Assembly: GCA_035610365.1 (NCBI GenBank)
Contig: CM069434.1
Span: 96,398,806-96,462,805 of the forward strand
Direction of reading: 5' to 3'
DNA from: Aquatica leii
Lineage: Eukaryota > Arthropoda > Insecta > Coleoptera > Lampyridae
Length of the DNA: 64,000 nucleotides
Part shown: in pieces, positions 10,136 to 20,375 of the stretch
How the letters are laid out: each line of letters starts with the position of its first letter
Numbering within the stretch: the first letter of the stretch is position 1
Notes under the pieces: model-generated
Database searches by the model: none
Seen by the model: only the letters and a program-made list of their open reading frames with translations
What the model was told of the DNA's origin: nothing
Made by a program: the position numbers and the translations under genes

Positions 10136-13100
10136 TTGGATGACGCTTTGGTGCATGCTTTGGAGTTTGAAGCAGCAAAACAAGCATCGCAACGAGATGG
10201 TCATAGACTCTGCTGTGCTACAGAAGTACCCGCGCAGACACTAGAAAGCATCGAGGAGATAGCGCGACGAATACTTCGGGAAAGAGGAGTGACAGCTTTG
10301 AACTGCGATGAAATAGGCCATGTACGACGGCATCGTACCAAACCTAAGAAGAGGACTAGAAGAGCCCTCGAAAATTTGGAACGAGGCGAGCGAAAGAAAC
10401 AAAAAGTAATCTCATCTAGTCAAACTCCGGAGGTTACAATCCAAATGGCATCGCCTAGAAAGCAATTGCATAGCATTTATCTCGATGGAAAGATCAATGG
10501 GAGAAGCGTCCAGTTACTGGTTGACACGGGAGCGACGAAGACCATCATTCGTCCTGACATCTTATTGGAAAACGAGAAGACATCACCAGTAACAGTACGA
10601 CTTCGAACGGCGACGGGCGACGAAATACCTACTCACGGACAAGTCAAAGTAACCATTGGTTTGGGAAATGGAGTACTCGACCATCAAGTACTGGTAGCCG
10701 ACATCACGGAAGAAGTTATCCTGGGAATGGACGTGATAAAGAAGTATGGGTTCCATTTGGATATGAAGAACGATGTCCTGAAGATCGACAATGAAGAAAT
10801 TCCTTTTCATTCGTCAGAGAAGGCAGCCGTGCGAGTCTTATTGAGTGAAGACGTGACTCTGCCTGCAAGGACTGAAAGTGTGGTGATGGCACGCCTGGAT
10901 GGAAGTTTCCGGGAAGGCTACATACGCGCGATTGAACCAATGGAGGGCGGTTTAGTTGAAAAGGGACTACTCGTTGGAAGAACTTTAGTACGAGTAGAGA
11001 AGACGATGCCAGTAAGGATCTTAAACATCAACTCAGATCCTGTAACGCTGAAAAAGAAGACCGTGGTAGGCCAATGCACGCCAGTATCACAAATTGTGAG
11101 ATGCGTGAAGTCGAACGAAGATACGTCGCCGAAGAAGTGTCCACAACATCTATTGGACATTCTTACCACCAAATGCGAAAACCTCAGCCAAGACCAGCTG
11201 GCTAAAGTTAAAGTGTTGATCCAAGAGTACCAAGATGTGTTCGCGCTGGAAAGTGGCTCCAAAGGAAGAACTAACGTGGTGAAACAAAAAATTAATACCG
11301 GAGACGCTCGGCCGATACGACAACATCCACGCAGACTTCCTTTGGCGAAAAGAGAAGAAGCCGAACAAATAATTACGGATATGGAGAGAGAAGGCGTGAT
11401 TGAACCTTCAAGTAGTCCATGGGCATCCCCAGTGGTACTCGTGAAGAAGAAGGATGGATCAACGAGGTTTTGCGTAGACTACAGGCAGCTAAACGACGTG
11501 ACCAAAAAGGACAGCTACCCTTTACCCAGAATTGACGATACGCTAGACACGCTGTCAGGATCCCAGTGGTTTTCTACGTTAGATTTAAAGAGTGGATACT
11601 GGCAGGTAGAATTAGAACCCAAGGATCGTGAAAAAACAGCTTTTACGATCGGAACTGGTTTGTGGCAATTCACTGTAATGCCCTTCGGCCTGTGTAACGC
11701 TCCTGCAACGTTCAAGCGTTTGATGGAGACCATCTTGCGCGGATTGTCTTGGAAGACGTACTTGGTTTACCTGGACGACGTGATCGTGGTTGGAAGGTCG
11801 TTTGAAGAACACTTGAGCAACTTGAAGGAAGTGTTCCAGCGATTACGTGGGGCTAACCTCAAACTGAGCCCAAAGAAGTGCCACGTATTTAAGAAGGAAG
11901 TCCAATACCTTGGCCACGTCGTATCTAGAGATGGAGTGAGGGCTGACCCAGACAAAATCCGAGCAGTGCAAGCATGGCCAAGACCAATCGACAAACATCA
12001 GGTCCGAAGTTTCCTTGGGTTGTGCACTTATTATAGAAGATTTGTACCCGGATTTGCCAATATTGCCAAACCATTAACAAAATTAACTAAAGAAAAAGCA
12101 GAATTTAGATGGAATGAAGACTGCGAAAGTTCTTTTAATCAACTAAAACAAGCCCTAGTCACTTCGCCGATTTTGAGTTATCCAAGAGAAGATGGGAAGT
12201 TTGTTTTGGATACCGACGCAAGCAATATGGCCATAGGCGCGGTCCTTTCGCAGATTCAAGATGGACAAGAAAAGGTTATCGCGTATTTTAGCAAGGTTTT
12301 GTCCAGGCCAGAAAGGAATTATTGCGTCACTAGGAGGGAGCTGTTAGCAGTCGTTAAGTCCATCGAACATTTCTACAAGTATTTGTATGGACGAAAATTT
12401 TTACTGAGAACAGACCACGCCGCTTTAAAATGGCTTCTGCAGTTCCGTAACCCAGAAGGACAAGTGGCAAGATGGATCGAGAGACTGCAAGAGTATGATT
12501 ATGACACAGAACACCGTGCCGGAAGCAGTCATCGAAACGCTGATGCCTTGTCCAGAAGACCATGTCCGGCGGACTGCAGCCATTGTTCGCGACTGGAAGA
12601 AAAAGTCGAATGTCTCCGGAGAACTGCTATGGTTGATGATGAGTGGGAACCTGAGCAGTTACGTCGCGAACAAGAAGACGATCCTGAAATAAGACTACTC
12701 CTGGACTGGAAAGAAAGCGGCCGACGACCAACCTGGGAAGAAGTGAGTGCTTTGGGCAAAAATATCAAAGCGTACTGGGCGCAGTGGGACTCCTTGATAG
12801 TAGAAGACGGTCTTCTTAAGCGATCCCTAGAAAGTGCCGAGGGCACGGGAAACAGACTACAGCTGGTAGTGCCGAAGAGCAGGGTGACCGAAGTGTTGAA
12901 GCATCTCCACGATGGGACATCAGGAGAACACTTTGGCATTAAGAAGACGTTGGGTAAAGTGCGAGAACGATTCTACTGGATGAACTGCAAAGAGGACGTC
13001 ATGAAATGGTGCCGTAAATGCATAGTCTGCGCTTCAGGAAACGGTCCAGCGAGAAAGCGCAAAGCACCCATGAAACAATACAACGTAGGAAGCCCTTTGG

Positions 13101-14686
13101 AAAGAGTAGCGATTGACATCGCAGGGCCGTTCCCAGAATCCGATTCGGGAAATAAATACATCTTGGTGGCGATGGATTATTTCACGAAATGGACGGAGGC
13201 TTACGCCATACCCAATCAGGAAGCAGCTACAGTCGCAGACGTATTAGTAAAGGAGTTTTTCTGCCGGTTTGGAGTTCCGTTGGAATTACACTCCGATCAA
13301 GGCCGCAATTTTGAGTCTGGGCTGTTTCAAGAAGTTTGCCGACTGTTAGGAATTAAAAAGACTAGGACAACGCCTCTCCATCCTCAGTCTGATGGCATGG
13401 TTGAACGGATGAATCGAACAATGGGCAAGTACTTAGCCAAGGTAGTGTCCGAACATCAAAGAGACTGGGATCAGTACTTGCACCTCTTCTTAATGGCGTA
13501 CCGATCATCCGTTCACGAAAGCACAGGCCAAACACCATCCTGTGTCATGCTCGGTCGTGAGATAAGATTACCATGCGATCTTCAATTTGGACGAAGACCG
13601 GAAGAAGAAGTCGCTGGAGAGGATTACGTCAGCAAGCTGGCAAAGAGGCTAGACGAAGTACATGAAGAGGTTCGTAAAAACACACAAATTGCCAGCGACA
13701 GGATGAAAACAAGATATGACGTCAAGGCGCAAAATGGTGGGTTTCAACCTGGCGATATGGTTTGGTTGTATAACCCTCAAAGAAGACGTGGTTTGTCGCC
13801 GAAGCTGCAAAGGCAATGGGAGGGCCCCTATGAAGTCGTGCAGCGTATTAACGACGTTATATACCGCATCCGAAAACCGCCCAGAGGCAAGCCAAAAGTG
13901 GTCCACGTCGATCGTTTAGCCCCGTTTGCTGGCGATAACCACAATCCGCAAGTTCAGGTCCGAACCAGAGTAATAAGTAGCAGAACCAGGAATCCAATCG
14001 AAGAAATGGAGTTCGAAAAGTTTATGAACTTATACGGAGGTTCTGGAAAAGCTAGGTTCGGAGTTACCACCGAGGAACAACAAGGCCTGTTCCAGACACA
14101 AAAAGATTACGCCATCGCACATTGCGTGAGCGAGGAGCTTGACATGTCCAAAGGGGTTGCAGTCGTGTTTAAAAAGAAGTTTGGACAGCTAGATGAATTA
14201 CGAAGACAGCAACCGGCAGTCGGAAAGGTTTTAGGACTACGTGGTGACGGACGCTTCGTTTTCTATCTGGTCACCAAGAAATACTCACGTGTCAAGCCGT
14301 TATACAAGGATCTGTGGCGAACATTATGGAGTCTCAAGAGACAAATGGAGTTCCATCATGTTAAGAAATTGGCAGTACCCAAGCTTGGTTGTGGCTTAGA
14401 CCAATTGAATTGGAGGACAGTTCGAAACATGTTGGAGGTCGTCTTCCGAGGAACAGGCGTTCAAGTGTTGGTCTGTAGTTACCAACCGAGGAGAGTATTG
14501 GGTCAGGAAAAGTCCATTGACTGTTACTTTTATGGTCAAGGAAGTTGCCGAAATGGAGGAAGCTGCCGCTATCGCCACGATTCCTTTACCGGTGTCGCAT
14601 CCAGTCTCCTGTTCTGGGACAGAACAGTCCTAAGAAGGGGCAGTGAAACGTCCGAGAAATTACTTGCAAATGCAAGAGCCTTCTAG
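10136..14686 (+). CDS. Gypsy pol polyprotein with C-terminal macrodomain and CCCH finger
   Basis: Replication enzymes of the retrotransposon, 1516 codons counted from the TTG at 10136; translation more likely comes through from gag. Order: the end of gag with a degenerate zinc knuckle (NCDEIGHVRRH; two of four ligands lost), protease (DTGA, Asp 130), reverse transcriptase (YLDD, Tyr 545), RNase H (DTDAS), integrase with an HHCC finger and D994, D1054, E1090 (a DD35E core), and an SH3-like tail (PGDMVWLYNP). Then come two domains foreign to gypsy: residues about 1308-1452 match the macrodomain of TARG1/OARD1 (AHCVSEEL, GVAVVFKKKFG, VTKK with Lys 1381, GCGLD with Asp 1422), and residues 1463-1481 form a C-x7-C-x5-C-x3-H finger. 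The stop lies inside the 3' LTR. All catalytic residues are present. Confidence 0.93.
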   Translation: MDDALVHALEFEAAKQASQRDGHRLCCATEVPAQTLESIEEIARRILRERGVTALNCDEIGHVRRHRTKPKKRTRRALENLERGERKKQKVISSSQTPEVTIQMASPRKQLHSIYLDGKINGRSVQLLVDTGATKTIIRPDILLENEKTSPVTVRLRTATGDEIPTHGQVKVTIGLGNGVLDHQVLVADITEEVILGMDVIKKYGFHLDMKNDVLKIDNEEIPFHSSEKAAVRVLLSEDVTLPARTESVVMARLDGSFREGYIRAIEPMEGGLVEKGLLVGRTLVRVEKTMPVRILNINSDPVTLKKKTVVGQCTPVSQIVRCVKSNEDTSPKKCPQHLLDILTTKCENLSQDQLAKVKVLIQEYQDVFALESGSKGRTNVVKQKINTGDARPIRQHPRRLPLAKREEAEQIITDMEREGVIEPSSSPWASPVVLVKKKDGSTRFCVDYRQLNDVTKKDSYPLPRIDDTLDTLSGSQWFSTLDLKSGYWQVELEPKDREKTAFTIGTGLWQFTVMPFGLCNAPATFKRLMETILRGLSWKTYLVYLDDVIVVGRSFEEHLSNLKEVFQRLRGANLKLSPKKCHVFKKEVQYLGHVVSRDGVRADPDKIRAVQAWPRPIDKHQVRSFLGLCTYYRRFVPGFANIAKPLTKLTKEKAEFRWNEDCESSFNQLKQALVTSPILSYPREDGKFVLDTDASNMAIGAVLSQIQDGQEKVIAYFSKVLSRPERNYCVTRRELLAVVKSIEHFYKYLYGRKFLLRTDHAALKWLLQFRNPEGQVARWIERLQEYDYDTEHRAGSSHRNADALSRRPCPADCSHCSRLEEKVECLRRTAMVDDEWEPEQLRREQEDDPEIRLLLDWKESGRRPTWEEVSALGKNIKAYWAQWDSLIVEDGLLKRSLESAEGTGNRLQLVVPKSRVTEVLKHLHDGTSGEHFGIKKTLGKVRERFYWMNCKEDVMKWCRKCIVCASGNGPARKRKAPMKQYNVGSPLERVAIDIAGPFPESDSGNKYILVAMDYFTKWTEAYAIPNQEAATVADVLVKEFFCRFGVPLELHSDQGRNFESGLFQEVCRLLGIKKTRTTPLHPQSDGMVERMNRTMGKYLAKVVSEHQRDWDQYLHLFLMAYRSSVHESTGQTPSCVMLGREIRLPCDLQFGRRPEEEVAGEDYVSKLAKRLDEVHEEVRKNTQIASDRMKTRYDVKAQNGGFQPGDMVWLYNPQRRRGLSPKLQRQWEGPYEVVQRINDVIYRIRKPPRGKPKVVHVDRLAPFAGDNHNPQVQVRTRVISSRTRNPIEEMEFEKFMNLYGGSGKARFGVTTEEQQGLFQTQKDYAIAHCVSEELDMSKGVAVVFKKKFGQLDELRRQQPAVGKVLGLRGDGRFVFYLVTKKYSRVKPLYKDLWRTLWSLKRQMEFHHVKKLAVPKLGCGLDQLNWRTVRNMLEVVFRGTGVQVLVCSYQPRRVLGQEKSIDCYFYGQGSCRNGGSCRYRHDSFTGVASSLLFWDRTVLRRGSETSEKLLANARAF
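14057..14491 (+). other. TARG1/OARD1-like macrodomain in the gypsy pol
   Basis: Macrodomains bind ADP-ribose; TARG1 removes ADP-ribose from protein carboxyl groups with a Lys and an Asp (Lys 84 and Asp 125 in the human enzyme, 41 residues apart). Here the matching Lys 1381 (VTKK) and Asp 1422 (GCGLD) are also 41 apart, and the A-H-C motif is 53 residues before the Lys as in human TARG1. The G-D-L-F motif near the domain start reads Q-G-L-F, so one adenine-side contact may be altered. The catalytic pair suggests an active hydrolase; activity is inference. Confidence 0.85.
14522..14578 (+). other. CCCH zinc finger at the pol C-terminus
   Basis: CYFYGQGSCRNGGSCRYRH has the spacing C-x7-C-x5-C-x3-H with F and G in usual places for RNA-binding CCCH fingers. 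It lies ten residues after the macrodomain. It may replace the gag zinc knuckle, which has lost two ligands. Confidence 0.85.
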
Positions 14687-15107
14687 AACTGTTATCTAGT
14701 TTCTAGAAGATATAGCGAAAAGTGAGGAACGATCGAGAAGAATTCGCCGATGTCTATAAAAGCCGAAGATGGAAATCGTAGGTCAGTTATTGCTGGAATG
14801 TGAAAGCATGCAGTATTAAGATTATCAAGTTGAAATAAATACGTATCGTTAGCACGCGCGGCGTTTTAAATAAATAACAGTGTACACCGAATCGAGTGAA
14901 CGTGACTTATAGTGTAAACAAATCCGAGGACGTTATCTAATCTTATCTTAAGTGTTATACAACGGTTATACATAAATTATAGTGTAAGTGTTTTTATTAT
15001 TAGATTTTAGTAGTTCGGTCAATTTAAAAGTATACATATTTCTATAAAAGTAAACGTAGTTTTAGTCGTTATAAATAAATTAGTTTTTAATAAATAGATA
15101 CGTAACA
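14644..15107 (+). repeat. 3' LTR of the gypsy element
   Basis: Matches the 5' LTR almost base for base. The last 14 codons of pol are read inside it, so the coding region and the LTR overlap by about 43 bases. Confidence 0.95.
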
Positions 15108-17624
15108 ATACGTTTCGATTGCTTGAATATCTGCAATCGTCATCATATGAATACTACTGTTTCTTAACAATAAATAAATATATACTACGTTTTGATTGCA
15201 GATAACAATCAAAACGTAGGTAGTGCATATTAATTTATTTTTAAGAAATAAATAAAGACAATTGAAGTCCAGAATTGTGCTAATTTGTCAAGTGCAACAT
15301 TGCCTACCACATTCAAACGAACCGTAATAATATCATAATCACCTTATCTTAAAGTTTTGTTATGTCTTTAAAGCGTTTTACCTAATCATAACTTACGAAT
15401 GAGATATTATGTTACTTACCGACATTTTCATTATTTTAATTCTATCAAGTTTTTGATAGTTTTAGACGTTTTGCACTAATTAGTTCAAGCAACGGTTCAA
15501 CTAAATACGCAAATTAAAACGTATAGCACTAATCGTGAAATTTATGTGGTGATGAGAAAATAAGTTTTTGTAAGTTTTGTGGAAGACTTATCTATACAAG
15601 TACAGCCACATACCGCAACTAATTGTATTTTATTCTCTTTTATATTGCAATTTTGCTAGTTTTTAATGCAATTTTTGAAAATTTTATATGCAATTTATGG
15701 CGCAATTTTTGAAAATTTTTACTGCCACAACTTCCGCTCTTTTTACTAATAATTTACCACTAACATATAAACATGACAATGATATTTATCTGTCATCGAA
15801 TATACTGCTGACAATTACGACAATGCTCTGCTTGTGTAATGGTTTTGCATGTACTTTCTGTATGTCGATTAGATGGTATCTTTTATTTAGCGAGCAAGCA
15901 TATGATTAAGCTGCTTTCGAATTACATATTAGAGTACTCTGAAGTGCCTCAGAGTTAGTTACTTCGCGTTCGAATTACAACATAATTTTTGTAGTAAATA
16001 ACGCTCGCCTTCCTTTCCCTGTCCCCTTATGCACAATGATAAATTTTGGTGCAACAAACCTGATATGCGCTGTTTTCATAAGTTAGGTGTCTCAAGCAGA
16101 AAAATCATATGTTTAGCCGGTTCGAATTACAAAGCAAGTTTGCACCGTTTGCACTCTGTATTTTTTTTTGTTGGTGTTCTGACTACTTTATTTATCTGTT
16201 CTTTATTTTATTATCTAACGTTATTTGGGTGTTTTAGTGTATAAACAAATTTATTTGGTAAGTTTTTGGTACCTTGTATTTATTTATAATGTATAAAAAT
16301 CATCATTTATAATAATTATTTTGAATTACTGGATATAATAAAAAGTTTATTGAAATTAAAAGATCACAATTATTAATAATAGTGATTTAAAACCCCATCG
16401 CGCGCATATCTATGCCGTAAATTGCAAATATTTATTTTTGTAAAAAAAATTTTTTACTCAAAAAATAATTTAAAAAATGTTTTCTTTGTATTAAAGGTTT
16501 AAAAGCGTGACGTTATCACGACTTTTATCGTCGCGATTCACAATAATTCACCTACTACATTGTATCAAACGACAAGAATCTTTTGGTAACACACGAGTCG
16601 ACTTTACAGTATTAATCAACATGACCGCTAAGGCACAAAATCGCTAATCTAACTAAGAAACTATAACATTATCTCTTTCTTGGTAACAACGTCTTAGCAC
16701 AGCATAAATAGTTCACAGTTATGAATTTTATGATTAGTGTGCGGATTTCCGGTATTGTATTACTGTTTCCACAATACTTAGTTAGGCAGTTAAAAATACC
16801 TCTAGAAATAAACGAAATACGTAACTAAGTTAGTCTTCAACACATTCTTCTGATGAAACGTAAATGCGAAAGGTTTAAAAATTCTTAATGAATTTGCAAA
16901 ACTGACGTGTTCACAAAAACATTTTTTAAAAACGATTTAAACAATTTTTGGCTGGTTATAATCGATGATGCCTTATCATTTAATCAGTAATATATTCGTC
17001 AAAAAGGTAAATCAATAATTTTACAAAATAACCAGAAGTATCAATTTTTCAATTTTTAATTTAGAAAAATGTAAATTCGGGAAGAAATTATAAAAATTAG
17101 CTAAGGAGGGCCAAAGAACGAGAAGATAAAAATATGAAATAATCTCTAAAAATATTTTAATTGAATGTAATTAGGATTATTACTTAAAAATATAGGTTCA
17201 TGTAATAATAATTTGTATTTTATTTGATACAATTATTAAGAGGGCTCCACAGCACGAATTCCTCGAGATGGCGCCACTGGTGAAATCAAATGTGATTTAA
17301 ATAATCTTTTTTAGCCTTATAACGCAAAATTTTCATAAAAACTAAAGCTTACTTTAAAGACTGTTTTTAGCTTTTGGGGCTAAGACTATCTTTATAGAAA
17401 TAGTAGTTAGTATAGGACCACAATAAATGATTAAATATTCAAAATTTCGAATTTTTTTACTTTACGTAATTCAAAATTGTACCATCGCCTGCCAAATTTA
17501 GCGGTGCTAATTTTGCTTATTAACGCTACAAATCAAGATATACTAGTTAAATTCATTACAGAGCGAACCTAGCGGTATATTTGTAAAAGTAAAGCTGTAT
17601 AAAAGTTCAACTACTTCTCGAAGG
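15108..17624. other. Intergenic, no gene seen
   Basis: AT-rich with short open frames (15688, 16029) that look random. Contains a perfect 14-base stem hairpin at 15185-15219 (CTACGTTTTGATTG, loop of 7, reverse complement) and GCAATTTTT-rich sequence near 15645-15720 ending in the reverse complement of the 8131 motif. Confidence 0.5.
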
Positions 17625-17772
17625 TGTTTTGTTATTGATATAAATCCGTTTATTAATAATAATAATCATTTATACAGTTATACAGGCTCATACGTATTAC
17701 ATGATCTACCTTACTTAACTAATAATCAGAGATGCTGTCTCTCTTGTACCTACATAACCTACTGATACAACA
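17625..17772 (-). repeat. 3' LTR of the old gypsy
   Basis: Twin of 23679-23829. The two share the stretch around CAGAGATGCTGTCTCTCTTG exactly and differ by a few substitutions and one extra AAT triplet. Confidence 0.85.
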
Positions 17773-18299
17773 TCTCTTCTCTTAAGTTTCAATATATTTA
17801 TTTAACATAATCTGATAGCCAGTTCGGCGGTTTAATATTCCGAGAGGGTCTTAGACGTTCAGTAATGAAAGAATCTGACGCCCTCACGTGAGTTTCATTC
17901 TCACCTGAATTATCAGGTTCACTTTTCTCATTCCCTGAACTTATTTCTAGATTTACAGTATCGAATGTTTCGATACGTGGCGACACTGTTGGGGTAACCT
18001 CTGGCTCAGGTTGAATTTCCTAAGTAGGATAAGATCTGAATGGTGCAGGTATTAAAAACCACCGATTTCTTCTAAATATTCCACGACTCGTTTCGATCTC
18101 ATAAGATCTAGGTTCGTTTAATTGACGTATAATCCGTCCATAACACCGTAAATCAGTTACCCAAACACTCTCCCCACTACATAATTCTGACAATTGTTTT
18201 GTTCTATGACGTTTGTCATAATTTATACCCTGTCTCACTTTCCTTTCTTCCTCAATCTGAACCGACGTTGATGTGTCTATAGTTTGTTGCAACTTACTA

Positions 18300-20375
18300 T
18301 AGTCTGTTTTTTAACTAGGAGGAGTAAGTATCAAAGCCCAATTTACACTATAGAAAATCACTAAAAAAGTTACTAGAATAATTTTGCGGGAAATTTAAAT
18401 TTGCGATTTATAATCTATGTTATTATATAACTGTTCCTATTGACATGTAATGTGGGTGGTATCTATAACATTATAAAAAATAAGATTTTTCGGTGTAATC
18501 CTAAAAATTACTAAAAAAATTGTTACCTAATGATAGACAAGATCATTCTGAGAAATATAGAATATTTCCATCATATACAAACTGAGAAGTAAATAAAAGA
18601 TCACTTAGTTAGAAAAAAATGTCAACAATAACATTTATTTGCATAAAATAACTCAAAACTTTAAATTAATGTGTTTGATGAGAAACTATATAATACATAA
18701 GAATGTCTTGTACATTATGATTCCATAATTAGTAAATTTAAAACAATAATAAACTTAAATTGATTGTTAATCTAAACTCTAAGATAAACTGCTCTCGCCA
18801 AGGGAAATAATTAATGGTTAGATTATAACATCCATTATGTCAGCCAAATTAATCATTTTTTCTTCTTAAATAACATGATCAACGCAGTTTCTCCAGTCAG
18901 TAGGTGTAACATTTTAAACGGCTTGTAGAAATAGTTGCTTTACATCCTTAATTTAAAGGTGCAGTTTTTGGATGCAACTCCATTTTTATTTTTGCCTATA
19001 TTAATTCTATTGGGTTTAACTTACAATAATAAGGAGGCAACCTTTATACAATTATTCTTCGTTTTTACTATTTTATCTGTTGAATACAAATCGAACTGTG
19101 GTTTATGTAAACGGATTAAATGTAGAAGTTCTGACCTAACCATATCTTCTGAGAAGTCTATTTTATTTGATTGTAACTACTTTTGCATGTTTTTATTTTT
19201 GACGATGATGTTGGAACTTGTTCGAGTTTACTGCTATGGTACAACGCATTGTTCCTAACGATAACAGCATTATCTGATAATTTATTCAGAATTTCGGAAA
19301 ACTATTCTCCAAAAACTGTAGCATTTATTTCTTCATGAAAATCTTTTTGCCTTCAAAAAGCAACAATCCGTTGTTAACAAAACCTACTACAGTAGTTAAA
19401 CATTTAATAAATGTTTGTCTTTTATTCAGTACATCCATATTTTTTCTTTTGTGTGACCTTCATTGAACCATGATATGATATATATAATAAATGGCTCGTT
19501 CCTCCCTTCTATATTGTTTAACAGTTTTTATATACTTTCTTCACCAACAAATTATATCGTCAGGTTTAATTAAAATACTTTTTCAGTAACGTGTCATATA
19601 TCTATTATTAAAAAAAATTTAGTCACCATGCTTTGGATTTAAGTACTACAAACTTACTTGAAATTTATCTGCTTCATTAATTTATATAACGACGAAGAAG
19701 ACATTTTGGCAAATGCAACTGATTATGTATTTCAATTAAAACTTTGTTCAAAGTAGGAATTTCATTCTTATGAAAAAAACTATGTACTATCAGCCGTACT
19801 CAATTTTTAGTAGATTTTCTGAATGTTTTAATTAGTGATGGGCGGCAAAATTCCCCTTTTTGTCGATACTTTTTTATTGCACTATAAATAGTTGATTTAG
19901 TAATACCTTAAAAAATCTCCGTTAATTTGATACCAGAATTAAATTCGAAAATTTCTTACCTAACGTTTCACTAATTTTGTTTATTACATAAGAAATTTTC
20001 ATTTTTGAAGCATCACCTAAAATTTGCTTGTACATATTTAATATGCACTGTTTTTCGGGTAGAGATAGGTGACCCAAATTAAAACGCCTACGTTTTCTTG
20101 GGGGTGAAACGTTTAAAACTGTATCTGGAGCAGTGCAGCATCCGTATACTTATAAGAACTATTCATTCACTTAAGAATATCACAAAAAAAGGTTTAAAAC
20201 GTTCAATGTAAAAAAATGTCAAATTTCTGTCAAACATCATTAATGTTTACACAGGTTATGTTTCCCAAATTATTGCAATTTCGTGTGTGTAAATCAGGGT
20301 CAGCATTAGCCAATCATAAGTCTAGAAATTGCCGGGAAATATTTAAAACGCTCCTCCTAGTTAAAAAACAGACAA
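18300..20375 (-). mobile_element. Tc1/IS630-type DNA transposon nested in the gypsy integrase
   Basis: Terminal inverted repeats of 25 bases with one mismatch begin TAGTCTGTTTTTTAACTAGG at 18300 and end as the reverse complement at 20375. The flanking bases are TA on both sides (18298-18299 and 20376-20377), the target duplication of this superfamily. Taking out the element with one TA leaves the gypsy integrase frame open across the junction, which confirms the borders. On the minus strand a decayed transposase is visible: LGHLSLPEKQCILNMYKQIL near 20000-20090 and the LNPIELI motif near 18995-19025, where a TAG stands at the usual Trp. Confidence 0.88.
18960..20110 (-). pseudogene. Transposase remnant of the nested transposon
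   Basis: The N-terminal helix-turn-helix part (KQCILNMYKQIL) and the C-terminal LNPIELI.AKIK signature of IS630/Tc1 transposases are both readable on the minus strand, but stops and frameshifts separate them. The Trp of the signature is a stop. The middle with the catalytic Asp residues is too decayed to place. Confidence 0.7.

Larger units (their letters stand above)
8386..15107 (+). mobile_element. Young Ty3/gypsy LTR retrotransposon with macrodomain-bearing pol
   Basis: Complete element of 6.7 kb. LTRs run TGAAACGTCC...ACGTAACA at 8386-8850 (465 bases) and 14644-15107 (464 bases); by eye they differ only around TTTTATAATAAAT versus TTTTTAATAAAT. The flanks share the 4-base duplication ATAC (8382-8385 and 15108-15111). 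A primer-binding site begins with TGG at 8852, one base after the LTR, and a purine tract AAGAAGGGGCAG abuts the 3' LTR. Gag and pol share one reading frame and are parted by a single TAA at 10067-10069. The near-identity of the LTRs shows recent insertion. A ruined relative lies at 54964-57620. Confidence 0.95.

Noticed and set aside
10583..13906. Many minus-strand frames within the young gypsy pol
   Set aside because: Shadows of the long plus-strand pol frame.
16029..16244. 71-codon hydrophobic frame
   Set aside because: Low complexity, no homology that I recognise, no gene context.
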